Shown: piece after piece, positions 29,056 through 39,747 of the stretch | Layout: every line of letters begins with the position of its first letter | How positions within the stretch are numbered: position 1 is the stretch's first letter | Origin: Pseudomonas californiensis | GTDB taxonomy: Bacteria; Pseudomonadota; Gammaproteobacteria; Pseudomonadales; Pseudomonadaceae | Assembly: GCF_021147775.1 (NCBI RefSeq) | Contig: NZ_JAGTPK010000001.1 | Span: 186,001 to 250,000 of the forward strand | Length of the DNA: 64,000 bases | Direction of reading: 5' to 3' | Notes under the pieces: model-generated | The model's input: the letters and a program-made list of their open reading frames with translations, nothing else | Told to the model about the DNA's origin: nothing | The model's database searches: none | Position numbers and translations under genes: made by a program

Positions 29056-29772
29056 ATGAAGCCGTTCGCCCCACGCTATCTGCTACTTGTCGCATGTTCC
29101 ATCCTGTTGGGTGCCTGCCAGAGTGCGCCGACTGTTGAAGCGCCCGCGGCCGAAGTCCAGCCAAGCGGATTCGCCCAGCTTGATCAAAGCATCAACAGCA
29201 ACGAACTGGCCACAGCCGAAGATCAGTTGGCCACGCTGCAAGCGGCAGCGCCGACCGACATTCGTCTGGAGTCTTTCCAGCGTCGACTGGCAGAGGCTTA
29301 CCTGAGCCGCAGCCAGATTGGCCTGCAAAAAGGCGACATGAACGCGGCGGCCACGGCACTGACCCGTGCCCGCGCGTTGATGCCCAAGGCGCCCGCGCTG
29401 ACCAGTGGCGTAAACGGTGCAATAGCCCACGCACGCAAGGCAGAGCTTGAAAAGGCCGAAGCCGAGCTGCGTGAAGCCGAGGCGCGCCGTGTGGCCAAGC
29501 TTGTCGATCCGTCCGCGCCGAGCACCACTATCGAGTTGAAAATCGGCGACATGCCCAAGCTGCGTAAGCAACTGGACGACATCGCCGCTGATACTGTCGC
29601 ATTCAACTGTGAAGTGCTGCTGTCGGTTCCGCGCACCGATGATTATCCGTGGCTGGCGACGTTGTTAACCAAGCGTGTGGTGAAGATCAATCCGGATTTC
29701 GAGCTGGAGCTGCGCCGCCAGATCGAGCGTAACGAAAAGGCGAGTATCGTTCTGACGCCTGCCAGGTCCTGA
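29056..29772 (+). CDS. putative lipoprotein with helical repeats, function unknown
   Basis: 238 aa. Signal with lipobox LLGAC (Cys21). Residues ~45-160 are Ala/Leu/Glu-rich helices resembling TPR-type or coiled-coil repeats (LATAEDQLATLQA, AAATALTRARALMPKAP). The C-terminal part is mixed alpha/beta. In P. aeruginosa a similar gene follows znuB (from memory), so the neighbourhood is conserved. I do not know its function. 38 bp after znuB; a strong terminator follows. Confidence 0.8.
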   Translation: MKPFAPRYLLLVACSILLGACQSAPTVEAPAAEVQPSGFAQLDQSINSNELATAEDQLATLQAAAPTDIRLESFQRRLAEAYLSRSQIGLQKGDMNAAATALTRARALMPKAPALTSGVNGAIAHARKAELEKAEAELREAEARRVAKLVDPSAPSTTIELKIGDMPKLRKQLDDIAADTVAFNCEVLLSVPRTDDYPWLATLLTKRVVKINPDFELELRRQIERNEKASIVLTPARS

Positions 29773-29805
29773 CGCTGCTGGCGACACCGATACCGATAAC
29801 GAACT

Positions 29806-29851
29806 GCGCCCCAGACGCTGGATTGATCTCCAGCCTCTGGGGCGCTTTTTA
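29806..29851 (+). terminator. intrinsic terminator ending the znu-side operon
   Basis: Ten-bp GC-rich stem (29806-29815 with 29836-29845), 20-nt loop that can itself pair (CTGGA/TCCAG), then five T. Lies 34 bp after the lipoprotein stop. Confidence 0.9.
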
Positions 29852-29876
29852 TTACCTGATGTAATGACCTGACGGT

Positions 29877-31244
29877 TTACAGACGCAGCAGGGTTTTCCA
29901 GGCGCGGCTCTGAAACACGGTCAGCGCCTGCTGCACCCGGGCATCCAGCACTTCGTCGCTGATGTCCAGGTGGGCCAGTTCTTCCAGCTTCCTCAGCTCG
30001 CCATACAGGCGATCCAGTTCCGGCAGGTCCAGCGCGCCGCGTGCCCAATGCAGCCAGGCCTGGATACGCTCGATGCGTGGCAATTGCTCGGCAAGGTCTT
30101 CGGGCTGCTGCTGATAGCGGCCAAGTTGCAGGGCTGTCGCTTCTTCGGCCAGCAGACGTGGCAGCCAGCTCGCCAGCAGGGCTGCGCCCTGACGATTGCC
30201 ACGGGTGTTGCGCTCTGCGGTCCAACTGCGCGCCAGCAGCCAGCGCGAGGTGTTCAGCGAGAACTCGCCCCAGCGCGTGTCCAGCAGCTCTTCAAGGAAC
30301 TGTTCATGGGCCGCGCCACGGACATCAGCATCTTCCTGGCCGGCCTGAACCAGCGGACGCCAGTCTTCCAGTAAAGCATCCAGAGCGGTACGCAACTGTG
30401 CAGTAGACGAGCGCGGTGCAGCTTGCCCCAGGCTGCTGGTCAGTGCGCGCAGCTCGGCGAGCATTTCGACCCAATCCTGCAGCAGGCGCCAGTGACCGTT
30501 GAAACGGTATTGCTCGGCCAGACGCTGGCTGCTGCCCAACAGGTGCCAGGCCAGCGCCGAGTAGGCGTCGTCCAGCGGTGTCTCTCCGGTCAGTTCGGGC
30601 GCGCTCAGGCTCAGCGAGTAGCTGTTGGCATCGAACAGGCGGTAGCCGCGCTCCGCCTTGCTGATATCGCAGGGCATCAACGGCAGGGTTGCGGCCAGTT
30701 CAGCGGCCAGTTCCAGCAGCGCAGCCGGGTCGCCTTCGCGCAATTCCAGCTCGAGCTCGCAGATTTCTTCTTTCTGCTTGCCGACCACGACGTGGCCCAG
30801 GTCCAGTGCGGCTTCGATCACGACCTTGGTCTTGCCACGGCCCCAGGCGATTTCGGCCTTTTCGCGGACGAAATCGGTGGTGAACAGCGGCTTGATGGTT
30901 TTCTTGTCCAGCTCGGCCAGTTGCTCGGGCCAGCAATCGCCTTCGAGCTTCTTTAAGTCCAGCTTGGCCTTGGGCAAGTCCCAGTTGTACTCGTTGCGCT
31001 CGGACAGACCGGCCACGCTTTGGCCGCGGGTTTTCAGGGTCTGGATGATCTGGTCACCGTCGCGGCGGATGCGCAGGGCAACCTTGGCGTAGGCCAGTTC
31101 CCGCTCAGGGGTATCGAAGTACTGGTTCGACAGCTCAAGGCGCTCCCAGCCACTCTTGTTGCGCTTCTTCAGCAAAGGGTGTTCGCGCAGTGCAGCGAGG
31201 GTCTCGCGGCTGACGCGGAGTTTGATTTCTGTTTCTTTTTGCAT
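29877..31244 (-). CDS. inorganic triphosphatase, CYTH plus CHAD domains (YgiF-like)
   Basis: 455 aa. N-terminal CYTH tunnel domain (1-~200) with the defining ExExK (ETEIK at 4-8) and paired basic/acidic strands. C-terminal CHAD helical domain (~215-455), His-poor here. Hydrolyses inorganic triphosphate in characterised relatives; CHAD domains bind polyphosphate. Divergent from argE. Confidence 0.88.
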   Translation of the reverse strand: MQKETEIKLRVSRETLAALREHPLLKKRNKSGWERLELSNQYFDTPERELAYAKVALRIRRDGDQIIQTLKTRGQSVAGLSERNEYNWDLPKAKLDLKKLEGDCWPEQLAELDKKTIKPLFTTDFVREKAEIAWGRGKTKVVIEAALDLGHVVVGKQKEEICELELELREGDPAALLELAAELAATLPLMPCDISKAERGYRLFDANSYSLSLSAPELTGETPLDDAYSALAWHLLGSSQRLAEQYRFNGHWRLLQDWVEMLAELRALTSSLGQAAPRSSTAQLRTALDALLEDWRPLVQAGQEDADVRGAAHEQFLEELLDTRWGEFSLNTSRWLLARSWTAERNTRGNRQGAALLASWLPRLLAEEATALQLGRYQQQPEDLAEQLPRIERIQAWLHWARGALDLPELDRLYGELRKLEELAHLDISDEVLDARVQQALTVFQSRAWKTLLRL

Positions 31245-31406
31245 GGCCGGGGGAATCCAAACGCTGTTACTGATAACGGGAGCGCAGCCAATGATTGAAC
31301 GGCTGCTGAGGTCGGCAGTGTACAGGACATGGCCCGTAACGGTTTATTCCTGAGTCGCTATGGCCCTATGATGGGTCGTGTATCGAGCCTATTACAGGAA
31401 GCGTCC

Positions 31407-32555
31407 ATGCCCTTGCCGTCCATGAAAGACCAGTTTGCAGCCTTGATCGCTGCGCCGTCGGTAAGCTGCACCCAACCTTCCCTTGATCAGACCAATCGTC
31501 CAGTCATCGACCTTTTGGCGACTTGGCTCGGCGATCTGGGCTTTGCCTGTGATATCCAGCAAATATCGCCCGGCAAGTTCAATTTGCTGGCGACGTTTGG
31601 CACAGGTCCCGGCGGGCTGGTGCTGGCGGGTCACAGCGACACGGTGCCCTTCGATGAAGCGCTGTGGAAAACCGACCCTCTGAAACTGACTGAAGTCGAC
31701 GGCCGGTGGGTCGGGCTGGGCAGCTGCGACATGAAAGGATTCTTTGCGTTGATCATCGAAGCGGTACGCGGGCTGATCGGGCAGCCGTTCAAGCAACCGC
31801 TGCTGATCCTCGCCACCTGCGATGAAGAAAGCTCGATGGCGGGCGCCCGTGCGCTGGCAGAAGCAGGTCGGCCGTTGGGCCGTGCTGCGGTAATCGGCGA
31901 GCCGACCGGGCTCAAGCCGATTCGCATGCACAAAGGCGTGATGATGGAGCGCATCGATATTCTCGGGCGCAGCGGCCATTCTTCCGACCCAAGCCTGGGC
32001 CATAGCGCGCTGGAAGCGATGCATGATGCGATCAGCGAGCTCAAGGGCCTGCGCAAGCAATGGCAGTTGGAGTACCGCAACCCGCAATTCACCGTGCCAC
32101 AGCCGACGCTGAACCTGGGGTGCATTCATGGTGGTGACAACCCCAACCGGATCTGCGGCCAGTGCTCACTGGAGTTCGACCTGCGGCCTCTGCCTGGCAT
32201 GGACCCGGACGTGCTGCGCTCAGCCATCCGCCAGAAGCTGCAGCCGCTGGCCGAACTGCATCAGGTGCAGATCGATTACGCACCGCTGTTCCCCGAGTGC
32301 GCCCCGTTCGAACAGAGCGCCGACGCTGAACTTGTGCGGGTTGCAGAGCGTCTGACCGGTCATACGGCGGCGGCAGTAGCATTTGGTACCGAAGCGCCTT
32401 ATCTTCAGCGCCTTGGCTGCGAGACGCTGGTGCTGGGCCCAGGCGACATTGCCTGCGCGCATCAGCCGGGGGAATACCTCGAAATGTCACGTCTTGACCC
32501 TACAGTGCGTCTGTTACGCCAACTGATCGAACATTATTGCCTGACACCGCAGTGA
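31407..32555 (+). CDS. argE: acetylornithine deacetylase ArgE (M20 family)
   Basis: 382 aa from the ATG at 31407 (AGGA 10 nt upstream; the longer frame is excluded because the family starts MPLPSMKDQF-like). Metal ligands in LAGHSDTVPFD, GSCDMKGFF, CDEESSMAGAR and the C-terminal AHQPGEY. Converts N-acetylornithine to ornithine. It is followed 126 bp later by argA, so two arginine-synthesis genes are adjacent. A second ArgE-like gene lies at 62369. Confidence 0.92.
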   Translation: MPLPSMKDQFAALIAAPSVSCTQPSLDQTNRPVIDLLATWLGDLGFACDIQQISPGKFNLLATFGTGPGGLVLAGHSDTVPFDEALWKTDPLKLTEVDGRWVGLGSCDMKGFFALIIEAVRGLIGQPFKQPLLILATCDEESSMAGARALAEAGRPLGRAAVIGEPTGLKPIRMHKGVMMERIDILGRSGHSSDPSLGHSALEAMHDAISELKGLRKQWQLEYRNPQFTVPQPTLNLGCIHGGDNPNRICGQCSLEFDLRPLPGMDPDVLRSAIRQKLQPLAELHQVQIDYAPLFPECAPFEQSADAELVRVAERLTGHTAAAVAFGTEAPYLQRLGCETLVLGPGDIACAHQPGEYLEMSRLDPTVRLLRQLIEHYCLTPQ

Positions 32556-32681
32556 GTCAGGACGAGAACATCCCGAATACAAGGAGATTGCGCGTGTTGC
32601 CAAGCCTGTTACGACGATAACCACCACAAGGTCGTGCGTGTTTCTGTCCTTCGTCCATTTTTTCTACAGGCTCTTGTTGTC

Positions 32682-33980
32682 ATGCCCGAATACGTCAACT
32701 GGCTTCGCCATGCGTCTCCTTATATCAATGCCCACCGTGACTGCACCTTCGTGGTCATGCTGCCTGGTGACGGCGTTGCGCACCCCAACTTCGGCAATAT
32801 CGTCCACGACCTGGTGCTGCTGCACAGTCTTGGTGTTCGGCTGGTGCTGGTCCACGGTTCGCGCCCGCAGATCGAAAGCCGTCTGGTGCAGCGTGGCATC
32901 ACTCCGCGCTTCCATCGCGACATGCGTATCACTGACACCGAAACCCTCGAGTGCGTGATCGACGCTGTTGGCCAGTTGCGCATCGCCATCGAAGCGCGGC
33001 TGTCGATGGACATGGCGGCATCGCCCATGCAGGGCTCGCGTCTGCGCGTGACCAGCGGCAACGTGGTGACCGCCCGCCCTATCGGCGTGCTTGAAGGCGT
33101 TGATTATCAGCACACCGGCGAAGTGCGGCGGGTCGACCGCAAGGGTATCAACCGCTTGCTGGACGAGCGGCATATCGTGCTGCTGTCGCCGTTGGGTTAT
33201 TCGCCGACCGGCGAGATTTTCAACCTGGCGTGTGAAGACGTGGCGACCCGTGCCGCCATCGATCTGGCCGCAGACAAACTGCTGCTGTTCGGCGCTGAGA
33301 CCGGCTTGCTGGACGAGCAGGGCCGACTGGTGCGTGAGTTGCGTCCGCAGCAGGTGCCAGCGCACTTGCAGCGACTGGGCAGCAACTATCAGGCGGAACT
33401 GCTGGACGCGGCCGCCGAGGCCTGCCGTGGTGGTGTGGGCCGCAGCCATATCGTCAGCTACGCCGAAGATGGCGCGCTGCTGACCGAGCTGTTCACCCGT
33501 GACGGCGGCGGTACGCTGGTGGCGCAAGAGCAATTCGAGCTGGTCCGTGAAGCAGCCATCGAAGATGTGGGCGGCCTGATGGACCTGATCACGCCGCTCG
33601 AAGAGCAAGGCATTCTGGTGCGTCGTTCCCGCGAGGTGCTGGAGCGCGAAATCACTCAGTTCAGCGTGGTCGAGCGTGAAGGCCTGATCATTGCCTGCGC
33701 CGCCCTGTACCCGATAGCGGATTCACAGGCCGGTGAGCTGGCGTGTCTGGCGGTCAATCCAGAATATCGCCATGGCGGACGAGGTGACGAGCTGTTGGAG
33801 CGCATTGAAAACCGTGCCCGGGCGCTGGGCCTCAAGACCCTGTTCGTCCTCACCACACGCACCGCGCACTGGTTCCGCGAGCGCGGTTTCGAGCCGAGCA
33901 GCGTAGACCGGCTGCCGAGCGCGCGCGCGTCGTTATATAACTACCAGCGCAATTCGAAGATTTTCGAAAAGTCGATCTGA
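32682..33980 (+). CDS. argA: N-acetylglutamate synthase ArgA
   Basis: 432 aa from MPEYVNWLRHASPYINAHR (ATG 32682), the usual length. Amino-acid-kinase-like domain (~20-265), which binds arginine as feedback inhibitor but lacks kinase activity in the family, then a GNAT domain (~285-432) with the acetyl-CoA loop NPEYRHGGRGDELL. First committed step of arginine synthesis. A REP-like palindrome lies downstream. Confidence 0.95.
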   Translation: MPEYVNWLRHASPYINAHRDCTFVVMLPGDGVAHPNFGNIVHDLVLLHSLGVRLVLVHGSRPQIESRLVQRGITPRFHRDMRITDTETLECVIDAVGQLRIAIEARLSMDMAASPMQGSRLRVTSGNVVTARPIGVLEGVDYQHTGEVRRVDRKGINRLLDERHIVLLSPLGYSPTGEIFNLACEDVATRAAIDLAADKLLLFGAETGLLDEQGRLVRELRPQQVPAHLQRLGSNYQAELLDAAAEACRGGVGRSHIVSYAEDGALLTELFTRDGGGTLVAQEQFELVREAAIEDVGGLMDLITPLEEQGILVRRSREVLEREITQFSVVEREGLIIACAALYPIADSQAGELACLAVNPEYRHGGRGDELLERIENRARALGLKTLFVLTTRTAHWFRERGFEPSSVDRLPSARASLYNYQRNSKIFEKSI

Positions 33981-34000
33981 TCTGCGTAAGGGGTGACCCC

Positions 34001-34025
34001 GCGGGAGCAAGCGTGCTCGCTCCCG
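34001..34025. repeat. REP-like palindrome after argA
   Basis: GCGGGAGCAAGC...GCTCGCTCCCG forms an imperfect hairpin: 7 bp, one mismatch, 3 bp. This is the GGGAGCAAGC-type palindrome common in extragenic repeats of Pseudomonas. It sits between the convergent argA and gshA. Confidence 0.6.
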
Positions 34026-34089
34026 TTCAGGGGTGCTCAGAGAGGGACGTTCAGCGACAGGAGTTGAACGTCTACGCCAGGCATGCTGA

Positions 34090-35682
34090 TCAGTTACTGA
34101 TCGACAGAATGCTGGCCTGATACGACCCGACAAACGTATCGAAGTCGACTATTTCCTCGGTAGCTTCCAGCTCGGCCTGTTCTGCGATCGAGTTTTTCGC
34201 CAGTTCTTCGAAATGCGCCTGATCGGCAGCGCTCAGCGGGTTGCTGCGGAAATACTCGGCATGCACATGGCTCTGGCGCAAAGAGAATGCAGTAAAGCCT
34301 TCGCCGTGTTCGTTCATGCTGGCCAATACCTGCGCAGACGGCGTCAGCGACGTATCGTCGACCTTGGCCTGTTGCGCGGCAATCGATTTGACGTGTTCGT
34401 CGATGCCTTGGGCCTGATCAAGCAATCGCGCAATGGGTGCGATCTTTTCCAGCAGCTCGGTTGCCCAGGCCTTGAGGGAAATCGGCGCGTCGTTGCGCAG
34501 CAGATCCAGCCCTGGACGACGTCCTTCCTTGACCACGGTCAGGAAATTCGAGCCTGCATTGGAGCACTCGTGTCCGGCCAGTTGCTGGCTTTCTTCCAGC
34601 GCGCAATACAGCACGAAGGCGTCGATGAAGCGCGACTGCTCCAGGCTGATGCCGGTCGGCAGGAACGGGTTGATGTCCAGACAGCGGACTTCAACGTACT
34701 GCACGCCGCGCGACATCAGTGCCTGAATAGGCCGCTCGCCGGTGTAGGTAACGCGCTTGGGACGAATATTGGAGTAGTACTCGTTTTCGATCTGCAGCAC
34801 GTTGGTGTTGAGCTGCACCCACTCACCATTCTGGTCATGCGTGCCGACGTTGACGTAAGGCGCGTACGGCGTCGCCACCGCCTTGCGCAGGCTGTCGGTG
34901 TAACTGATCAGGTCGTTGTAGCACGGCGTCAGATCGGCCTGGGCATTGCTCTGGTAGCCCAGGTCGCTCATGCGCAGGCTTGTGGCGTAGGGCAGATACA
35001 GCGTGTCGGCATCAAACTGTTCGAGCGTGTGCGCACGACCTCGCAGGAAGCCCGCATCCAGTGCTGGCGAGGCACCAAACAGGTACATCAGCAGCCAGCT
35101 GTAGCGGCGGAAGTTGCGGATCAGCGCGATGTAGGAGTGCGACTGGTAATCCCGTGCATCACCGGCAAAATCCTCGGTCTGCTTGAGAAGGGCCCAGGCA
35201 TCCTCAGGCAACGAGAAGTTGTAGTGAATGCCGGCAATGCACTGCATGGTCTTGCCGTAGCGCAGCGCCAGACCCTTGCGGTACACGTACTTGAGTTTGC
35301 CGATGTTCGAGGTGCCGTAATACGCGATCGGAATATGTTCTTCGTCCGGCAGCGGGCAAGGCATCGACGGGCTCCACAGCAGTTCGCCGTCCAGTTTGCT
35401 GTAGGCAAAGCGGTGAATCCTGTCGAGGCTGTCGAGGGTCTCGGCAGGGTCCTTCAATGCCGGAGTGATGAACTCCAGCAGCGATTCGGAATAATCGGTG
35501 GTGATCAGGCCATTGGTCAGCGCTGCGCCGAGAGCGTAGGGATGAGGGGTCTGTGCCAGTTGCGCCTGCTCGGTGACGCGCAGGCATTCGCGCTCGATAC
35601 CGTGCAGGCACTGCTCCAGCAGAGAGAGGTTGTTGCGCTCGCCCAGCAAAGCCAGACGACGGTTTAAAAGTTCGCTCAAGGT
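34090..35682 (-). CDS. gshA: glutamate-cysteine ligase GshA
   Basis: 530 aa from a TTG at 35682. I chose it because AAGGA sits 7 nt upstream and the protein then begins [13 protein letters not shown] as in related GshA; the GTG at 35694 would place that ribosome site inside the gene. Contains the gammaproteobacterial GshA motifs: GIERECLRV (first metal site), [38 protein letters not shown] and [12 protein letters not shown]. First step of glutathione synthesis. Confidence 0.94.
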   Translation of the reverse strand, partial: TLSELLNRRLALLGERNNLSLLEQCLHGIERECLRVTEQAQLAQTPHPYALGAALTNGLITTDYSESLLEFITPALKDPAETLDSLDRIHRFAYSKLDGELLWSPSMPCPLPDEEHIPIAYYGTSNIGKLKYVYRKGLALRYGKTMQCIAGIHYNFSLPEDAWALLKQTEDFAGDARDYQSHSYIALIRNFRRYSWLLMYLFGASPALDAGFLRGRAHTLEQFDADTLYLPYATSLRMSDLGYQSNAQADLTPCYNDLISYTDSLRKAVATPYAPYVNVGTHDQNGEWVQLNTNVLQIENEYYSNIRPKRVTYTGERPIQALMSRGVQYVEVRCLDINPFLPTGISLEQSRFIDAFVLYCALEESQQLAGHECSNAGSNFLTVVKEGRRPGLDLLRNDAPISLKAWATELLEKIAPIARLLDQAQGIDEHVKSIAAQQAKVDDTSLTPSAQVLASMNEHGEGFTAFSLRQSHVHAEYFRSNPLSAADQAHFEELAKNSIAEQAELEATEEIVDFDTFVGSYQASILSISN

Positions 35683-35827
35683 GGAATCCTTCACGCATCG
35701 GTCGCCCCGATATGGGGGTGGACATGACGGTCTACAAGGGTGAAGAAAGGAACTGGCGTTGTCGCCTGGTTGGGGTCTTTAACGCCGGTTCACGATCACT
35801 GCTCTTCGTCGTACCACCCAAATGGAC

Positions 35828-35851
35828 TCGGCACCACGCTAATGGTGCCGA
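35828..35851. repeat. 8-bp inverted repeat upstream of gshA
   Basis: TCGGCACC...GGTGCCGA with an 8-nt spacer in the gap between the thioesterase (stop 35924) and gshA. No U-run follows on either strand, so it may be an operator or a weak terminator. Confidence 0.4.
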
Positions 35852-35923
35852 AATTAACCCAAATCAGGCCCGTACAGCTAGGTTCCGTTCACAGCGATTG
35901 CTCTTGTTCACGCTCGCCGCCGT

Positions 35924-36307
35924 CTAGAGGACGGCGAAAGTGCCCTGAGCCTTGGCGACGAGCTTGTCGCCCTGAACGACTTCCGCCTCGACGACCAGTG
36001 TTCTGCGTCCTGCGTGCAGCACCTTGGCGATGCACAACACTTCGCCTTCGGAAACACCGCGCACATAGTTGATTTTGCACTCGATGGTGACGCTGCGCTG
36101 ATCAAAGCCGTGGGAGCTGGAACAGGCCAGCCCCATGCTGATATCGACCAGACTGAATATTGCCCCGCCATGCATCACGTTGCCGCGGTTGCGCAAATGC
36201 GCCTCCAGCGGCAATGCAACTTCGGCAACGCCCGTGTCCAGGCGACGCAGCTCGCAGCCCAGCATCTTGAAATAGGCACTGTGGATCAGGTCGTCAGGAA
36301 TATCCAT
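35924..36307 (-). CDS. PaaI/YbgC-type hotdog-fold thioesterase
   Basis: 127 aa. Single hotdog domain with the PaaI-type active-site stretch NRGNVMHGGAIFSLVDISMG (~42-61). Hydrolyses acyl- or aryl-CoA thioesters in relatives; substrate unknown. Its ATG overlaps the tex stop codon (TGATG), so it is translationally coupled to Tex. Confidence 0.87.
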   Translation of the reverse strand: MDIPDDLIHSAYFKMLGCELRRLDTGVAEVALPLEAHLRNRGNVMHGGAIFSLVDISMGLACSSSHGFDQRSVTIECKINYVRGVSEGEVLCIAKVLHAGRRTLVVEAEVVQGDKLVAKAQGTFAVL

Positions 36308-38628
36308 CAGCGCTTCTTCAGTTGTTTGGCATTGGCGAACAGCGAAGCCATGGCGTTGTTGGCCGGGGCTGGCGCAGTGGTTTCCTTGCGCGGGGCACTG
36401 TTCTGCTGGCGCGGTGCCGAACCTGGACGTGCACCGCGAGCGCCGTCGATTTTCTCTCCGGGCGTGTCACTCATGCGCATCGACAGGCCCACGCGCTTGC
36501 GCGGAATGTCGACTTCCATGACTTTCACTTTCACCACATCGCCTGCTTTCACGGCTTCACGCGGGTCCTTGATGAACTTCTCGGACAGTGCCGAAATGTG
36601 CACCAGACCGTCCTGATGCACGCCGATGTCGACGAACGCACCGAAGTTGGTGACGTTGGTCACGACGCCTTCGAGGATCATCCCCAGTTGCAGGTCCTTG
36701 AGGTCTTCGACGCCGTCCTGGAATTCAGCGGTCTTGAATTCTGGACGCGGATCGCGGCCCGGTTTTTCAAGCTCCTGCAGAATGTCGGTCACGGTCGGCA
36801 AACCAAAGGTTTCGTCAGTGAATTTTTTCGGGTCCAGACGCTTGAGAAAGCTGGCGTCACCGATCAGCGAACGGATATCACGGTCGGTTTCCGCCGCAAT
36901 GCGCTGCACCAGCGGGTAGGCTTCCGGGTGAACGGCTGAGGAGTCCAGCGGGTTGTCGCCATTCATGACACGCAGGAAACCTGCGGCCTGTTCGAAGGTT
37001 TTTTCGCCCAGACGGCTGACTTTCTTCAGCGATGCACGGGTCTTGAAGGCACCGTTTTCGTCGCGATGAGCCACGATATTCTGGGCCAGTGTGGTGTTCA
37101 GGCCGGAAATACGCGCCAGCAGAGCGACCGAGGCGGTGTTGACGTCGACGCCCACGGCGTTCACACAGTCTTCGACCACCGCGTCCAGGCCGCGCGCCAG
37201 CTTCAGCTGCGACACGTCATGCTGGTACTGACCGACACCGATGGATTTCGGATCGATTTTTACCAGTTCGGCCAGCGGGTCCTGCAAGCGACGGGCAATG
37301 GACACCGCACCACGGATCGAGACGTCCAGATCCGGGAATTCCTTGGCCGCCAATTCGGAAGCCGAGTACACCGAAGCGCCCGCCTCGGAAACCATGACCT
37401 TGGTCATTTTCAGACCTGGATATTTTTTGATCAGCTCAGCCGCCAGTTTGTCGGTCTCACGGCTGGCCGTGCCGTTACCGATGGCGATCAGGTCGACCGA
37501 GTGCTTGGCGCACAACGCAGCCAGCACGGCGATGGTCTGGTCCCACTGGTTCTTGGGTACGTGTGGGTAAACAGTCGCGTAGTCGAGCAGTTTGCCAGTA
37601 GCGTCGACCACAGCGACCTTGCAGCCGGTGCGCAAGCCAGGGTCCAGACCCAGTGTTGCGCGCTGTCCAGCCGGTGCGGCCAGCAGCAGGTCGTGCAGGT
37701 TGTGGGCGAACACATTGATGGCTTCGGTTTCTGCGCCATCGCGCAGCTCACCCAGCAGATCGGTTTCGAGGTGGCTGTAGAGCTTGACCTTCCAGGTCCA
37801 GCGCACCACTTCGGCCAGCCATTTGTCGGCAGGGCGGCTCTGGTTCTGGATGCCGAAGCGCTCGCCGATCATCAGCTCGCACGGATGCATGCTGCCCGGC
37901 AGTTCTTCGCCGACTTTCAGGGCCGAACTGAGGAAACCTTCGTTACGGCCGCGGAAAATGGCCAGTGCGCGGTGTGACGGCATGCTCTTGAGCGGCTCGT
38001 CGTGTTCGAAATAGTCGCGAAACTTGGCGCCTTCCTCTTCCTTGCCGGGGACGACGCGTGCGCTGATCACTGCCTCCTGCTTGAGGAAACCACGCAGCTT
38101 GTCCAGCAGGGACGCGTCTTCGGCAAAACGCTCCATCAGAATGTACTTGGCGCCTTCCAGCGCCGCCTTGACGTCAGCCACACCTTTTTCAGCATCGACA
38201 AAGCGTGCCGCTTCGGCTTCAGGGCTCAGGCCCGGGTCGTTGAAAAGACCATCAGCCAGTTCGCCAAGGCCAGCTTCAAGGGCGATCTGGCCTTTGGTAC
38301 GGCGCTTCTGCTTATAGGGCAGGTAAAGGTCTTCAAGACGGGTCTTGGTATCGGCCAGTTTGATATCGCGGGCCAGTTCCGGGGTCAGCTTGCCTTGCTC
38401 TTCGATGCTGGCAAGAATGCTGACACGGCGATCGTCCAGTTCGCGCAGGTAGCGCAGGCGCTCTTCCAGATGGCGCAGTTGCGTGTCATCGAGGCTACCG
38501 GTCACTTCCTTGCGATAACGGGAAATGAAAGGCACTGTCGAGCCTTCATCCAGTAGTGCGACGGCCGCTGCGACCTGTTGTGGGCGTACGCCGAGTTCTT
38601 CGGCGATGCGGCTGTTGATGCTGTCCAT
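36307..38628 (-). CDS. tex: transcription accessory protein Tex
   Basis: 773 aa from the ATG at 38628 (AGGTGG 7 nt upstream). Tex N-terminal helical region, YqgF/RNase H-like core ([23 protein letters not shown]), helix-hairpin-helix pair (~500-570) and S1 RNA-binding domain (~650-720: [21 protein letters not shown]). A basic, Ala/Pro-rich tail ends KQLKKR. Binds nucleic acid and affects transcription and virulence factor expression in pseudomonads. Confidence 0.95.
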   Translation of the reverse strand: MDSINSRIAEELGVRPQQVAAAVALLDEGSTVPFISRYRKEVTGSLDDTQLRHLEERLRYLRELDDRRVSILASIEEQGKLTPELARDIKLADTKTRLEDLYLPYKQKRRTKGQIALEAGLGELADGLFNDPGLSPEAEAARFVDAEKGVADVKAALEGAKYILMERFAEDASLLDKLRGFLKQEAVISARVVPGKEEEGAKFRDYFEHDEPLKSMPSHRALAIFRGRNEGFLSSALKVGEELPGSMHPCELMIGERFGIQNQSRPADKWLAEVVRWTWKVKLYSHLETDLLGELRDGAETEAINVFAHNLHDLLLAAPAGQRATLGLDPGLRTGCKVAVVDATGKLLDYATVYPHVPKNQWDQTIAVLAALCAKHSVDLIAIGNGTASRETDKLAAELIKKYPGLKMTKVMVSEAGASVYSASELAAKEFPDLDVSIRGAVSIARRLQDPLAELVKIDPKSIGVGQYQHDVSQLKLARGLDAVVEDCVNAVGVDVNTASVALLARISGLNTTLAQNIVAHRDENGAFKTRASLKKVSRLGEKTFEQAAGFLRVMNGDNPLDSSAVHPEAYPLVQRIAAETDRDIRSLIGDASFLKRLDPKKFTDETFGLPTVTDILQELEKPGRDPRPEFKTAEFQDGVEDLKDLQLGMILEGVVTNVTNFGAFVDIGVHQDGLVHISALSEKFIKDPREAVKAGDVVKVKVMEVDIPRKRVGLSMRMSDTPGEKIDGARGARPGSAPRQQNSAPRKETTAPAPANNAMASLFANAKQLKKR

Positions 38629-38921
38629 AAGACCACCTGGAGTTGTGAGCAAAAAACTGGGCTATAGGCGCTTGCCTTGCCTGATCCCGGTTCGCAATGT
38701 TTATTTTCTGGGCTGGCGAACTGCCATAAGTCATGCGTTGCCTGACTTTGGGGGCGGCGCATTATACCCAGCGGAACCCGATTAGGGGATTGACCGTCAG
38801 GTACGCTTGAATTGGCTTCGAATACACGCGGTGTGGCCCCCAGTAAAATCTGCTAACAATGCACACGGTGCGCATCACCGCAGCTACGCCATAATGCGCC
38901 CCGAGATCAAAGGAGCATCCG

Positions 38922-39662
38922 ATGAGCAGCACTGCACAAAATGCTGAAGGCGAAAAAATTCTGATCGTTGATGACGATCCGGGACTGAGCAGCCTCCTGG
39001 AACGTTTCTTCACCAGCAAAGGCTACCGTGCCCGTGCCGTGGCGAACGTGGAGCAAATGGACCGACTGTTGTCCCGCGAGGTATTCAACCTTGTGGTACT
39101 GGACTTGATGCTGCCTGGGGAAGACGGCCTTTCCGCATGCCGACGTCTGCGCGCCGCCAACAATCAGGTGCCGATCATCATGCTCACCGCCAAGGGTGAT
39201 GAGCTGAGCCGCATCAAGGGCCTTGAACTGGGCGCTGACGACTATCTTGCCAAGCCGTTCAACCCGGACGAGCTGATGGCCCGCGTCAAGGCGGTGTTGC
39301 GTCGTCAGGCCGCTCCGGTGCCGGGCGCGCCTGGCAGCGAAGATGAGTCAGTGAGTTTCGGGGATTACGTGCTTTCTCTGGCGACCCGCGAACTCAAGCG
39401 CGGCGACGAAGTGCACATGCTGACCACTGGCGAATTCGCAGTGCTCAAGGCGCTGGTCATGCATGCGCGTGAGCCACTGACCCGCGACAAGCTGATGAAT
39501 CTGGCCCGTGGTCGGGAATGGGATGCGCTGGAACGATCCATCGACGTACAGATTTCCCGTCTGCGTCGCCTGATCGAACCGGACCCGTCCAAACCCCGCT
39601 ATATCCAGACTGTCTGGGGCGTAGGCTATGTGTTCGTTCCTGATGGTGCAGGAAGCCGCTGA
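38922..39662 (+). CDS. ompR: response regulator OmpR
   Basis: 246 aa. Receiver domain with phospho-acceptor Asp61 (VVLDLMLPGEDG) and KPF switch lysine, then a winged-helix DNA-binding domain (~145-242: LTTGEFAVLKALV ... SRLRRLIEPDPSKPRYIQTVWGVGYVF). AAGGAG precedes the ATG. Responds to osmotic/envelope stress through EnvZ; in P. aeruginosa the equivalent pair is linked to aminoglycoside tolerance (AmgRS). Divergent from tex. Confidence 0.95.
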   Translation: MSSTAQNAEGEKILIVDDDPGLSSLLERFFTSKGYRARAVANVEQMDRLLSREVFNLVVLDLMLPGEDGLSACRRLRAANNQVPIIMLTAKGDELSRIKGLELGADDYLAKPFNPDELMARVKAVLRRQAAPVPGAPGSEDESVSFGDYVLSLATRELKRGDEVHMLTTGEFAVLKALVMHAREPLTRDKLMNLARGREWDALERSIDVQISRLRRLIEPDPSKPRYIQTVWGVGYVFVPDGAGSR

Positions 39663-39700
39663 CAGATCGCCTGTCAGAACAGAACACAGTAATTCCTCCC

Positions 39701-39747
39701 GGTACGTCGATAACCTTCCTGAAGGCTATCGACGTACCGGTTTTTTG
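39701..39747 (+). terminator. strong intrinsic terminator/attenuator between ompR and envZ
   Basis: Thirteen perfect base pairs (39701-39713 with 39728-39740), one mismatch, then five more (39715-39719 with 39722-39726), closed by a two-base loop, and six T at 39742-39747. It lies 39 bp after the ompR stop and 78 bp before envZ. Confidence 0.9.

Noticed and set aside
34213..35667. 484-residue plus-strand open frame
   Set aside because: Antisense to gshA, which has all family motifs.
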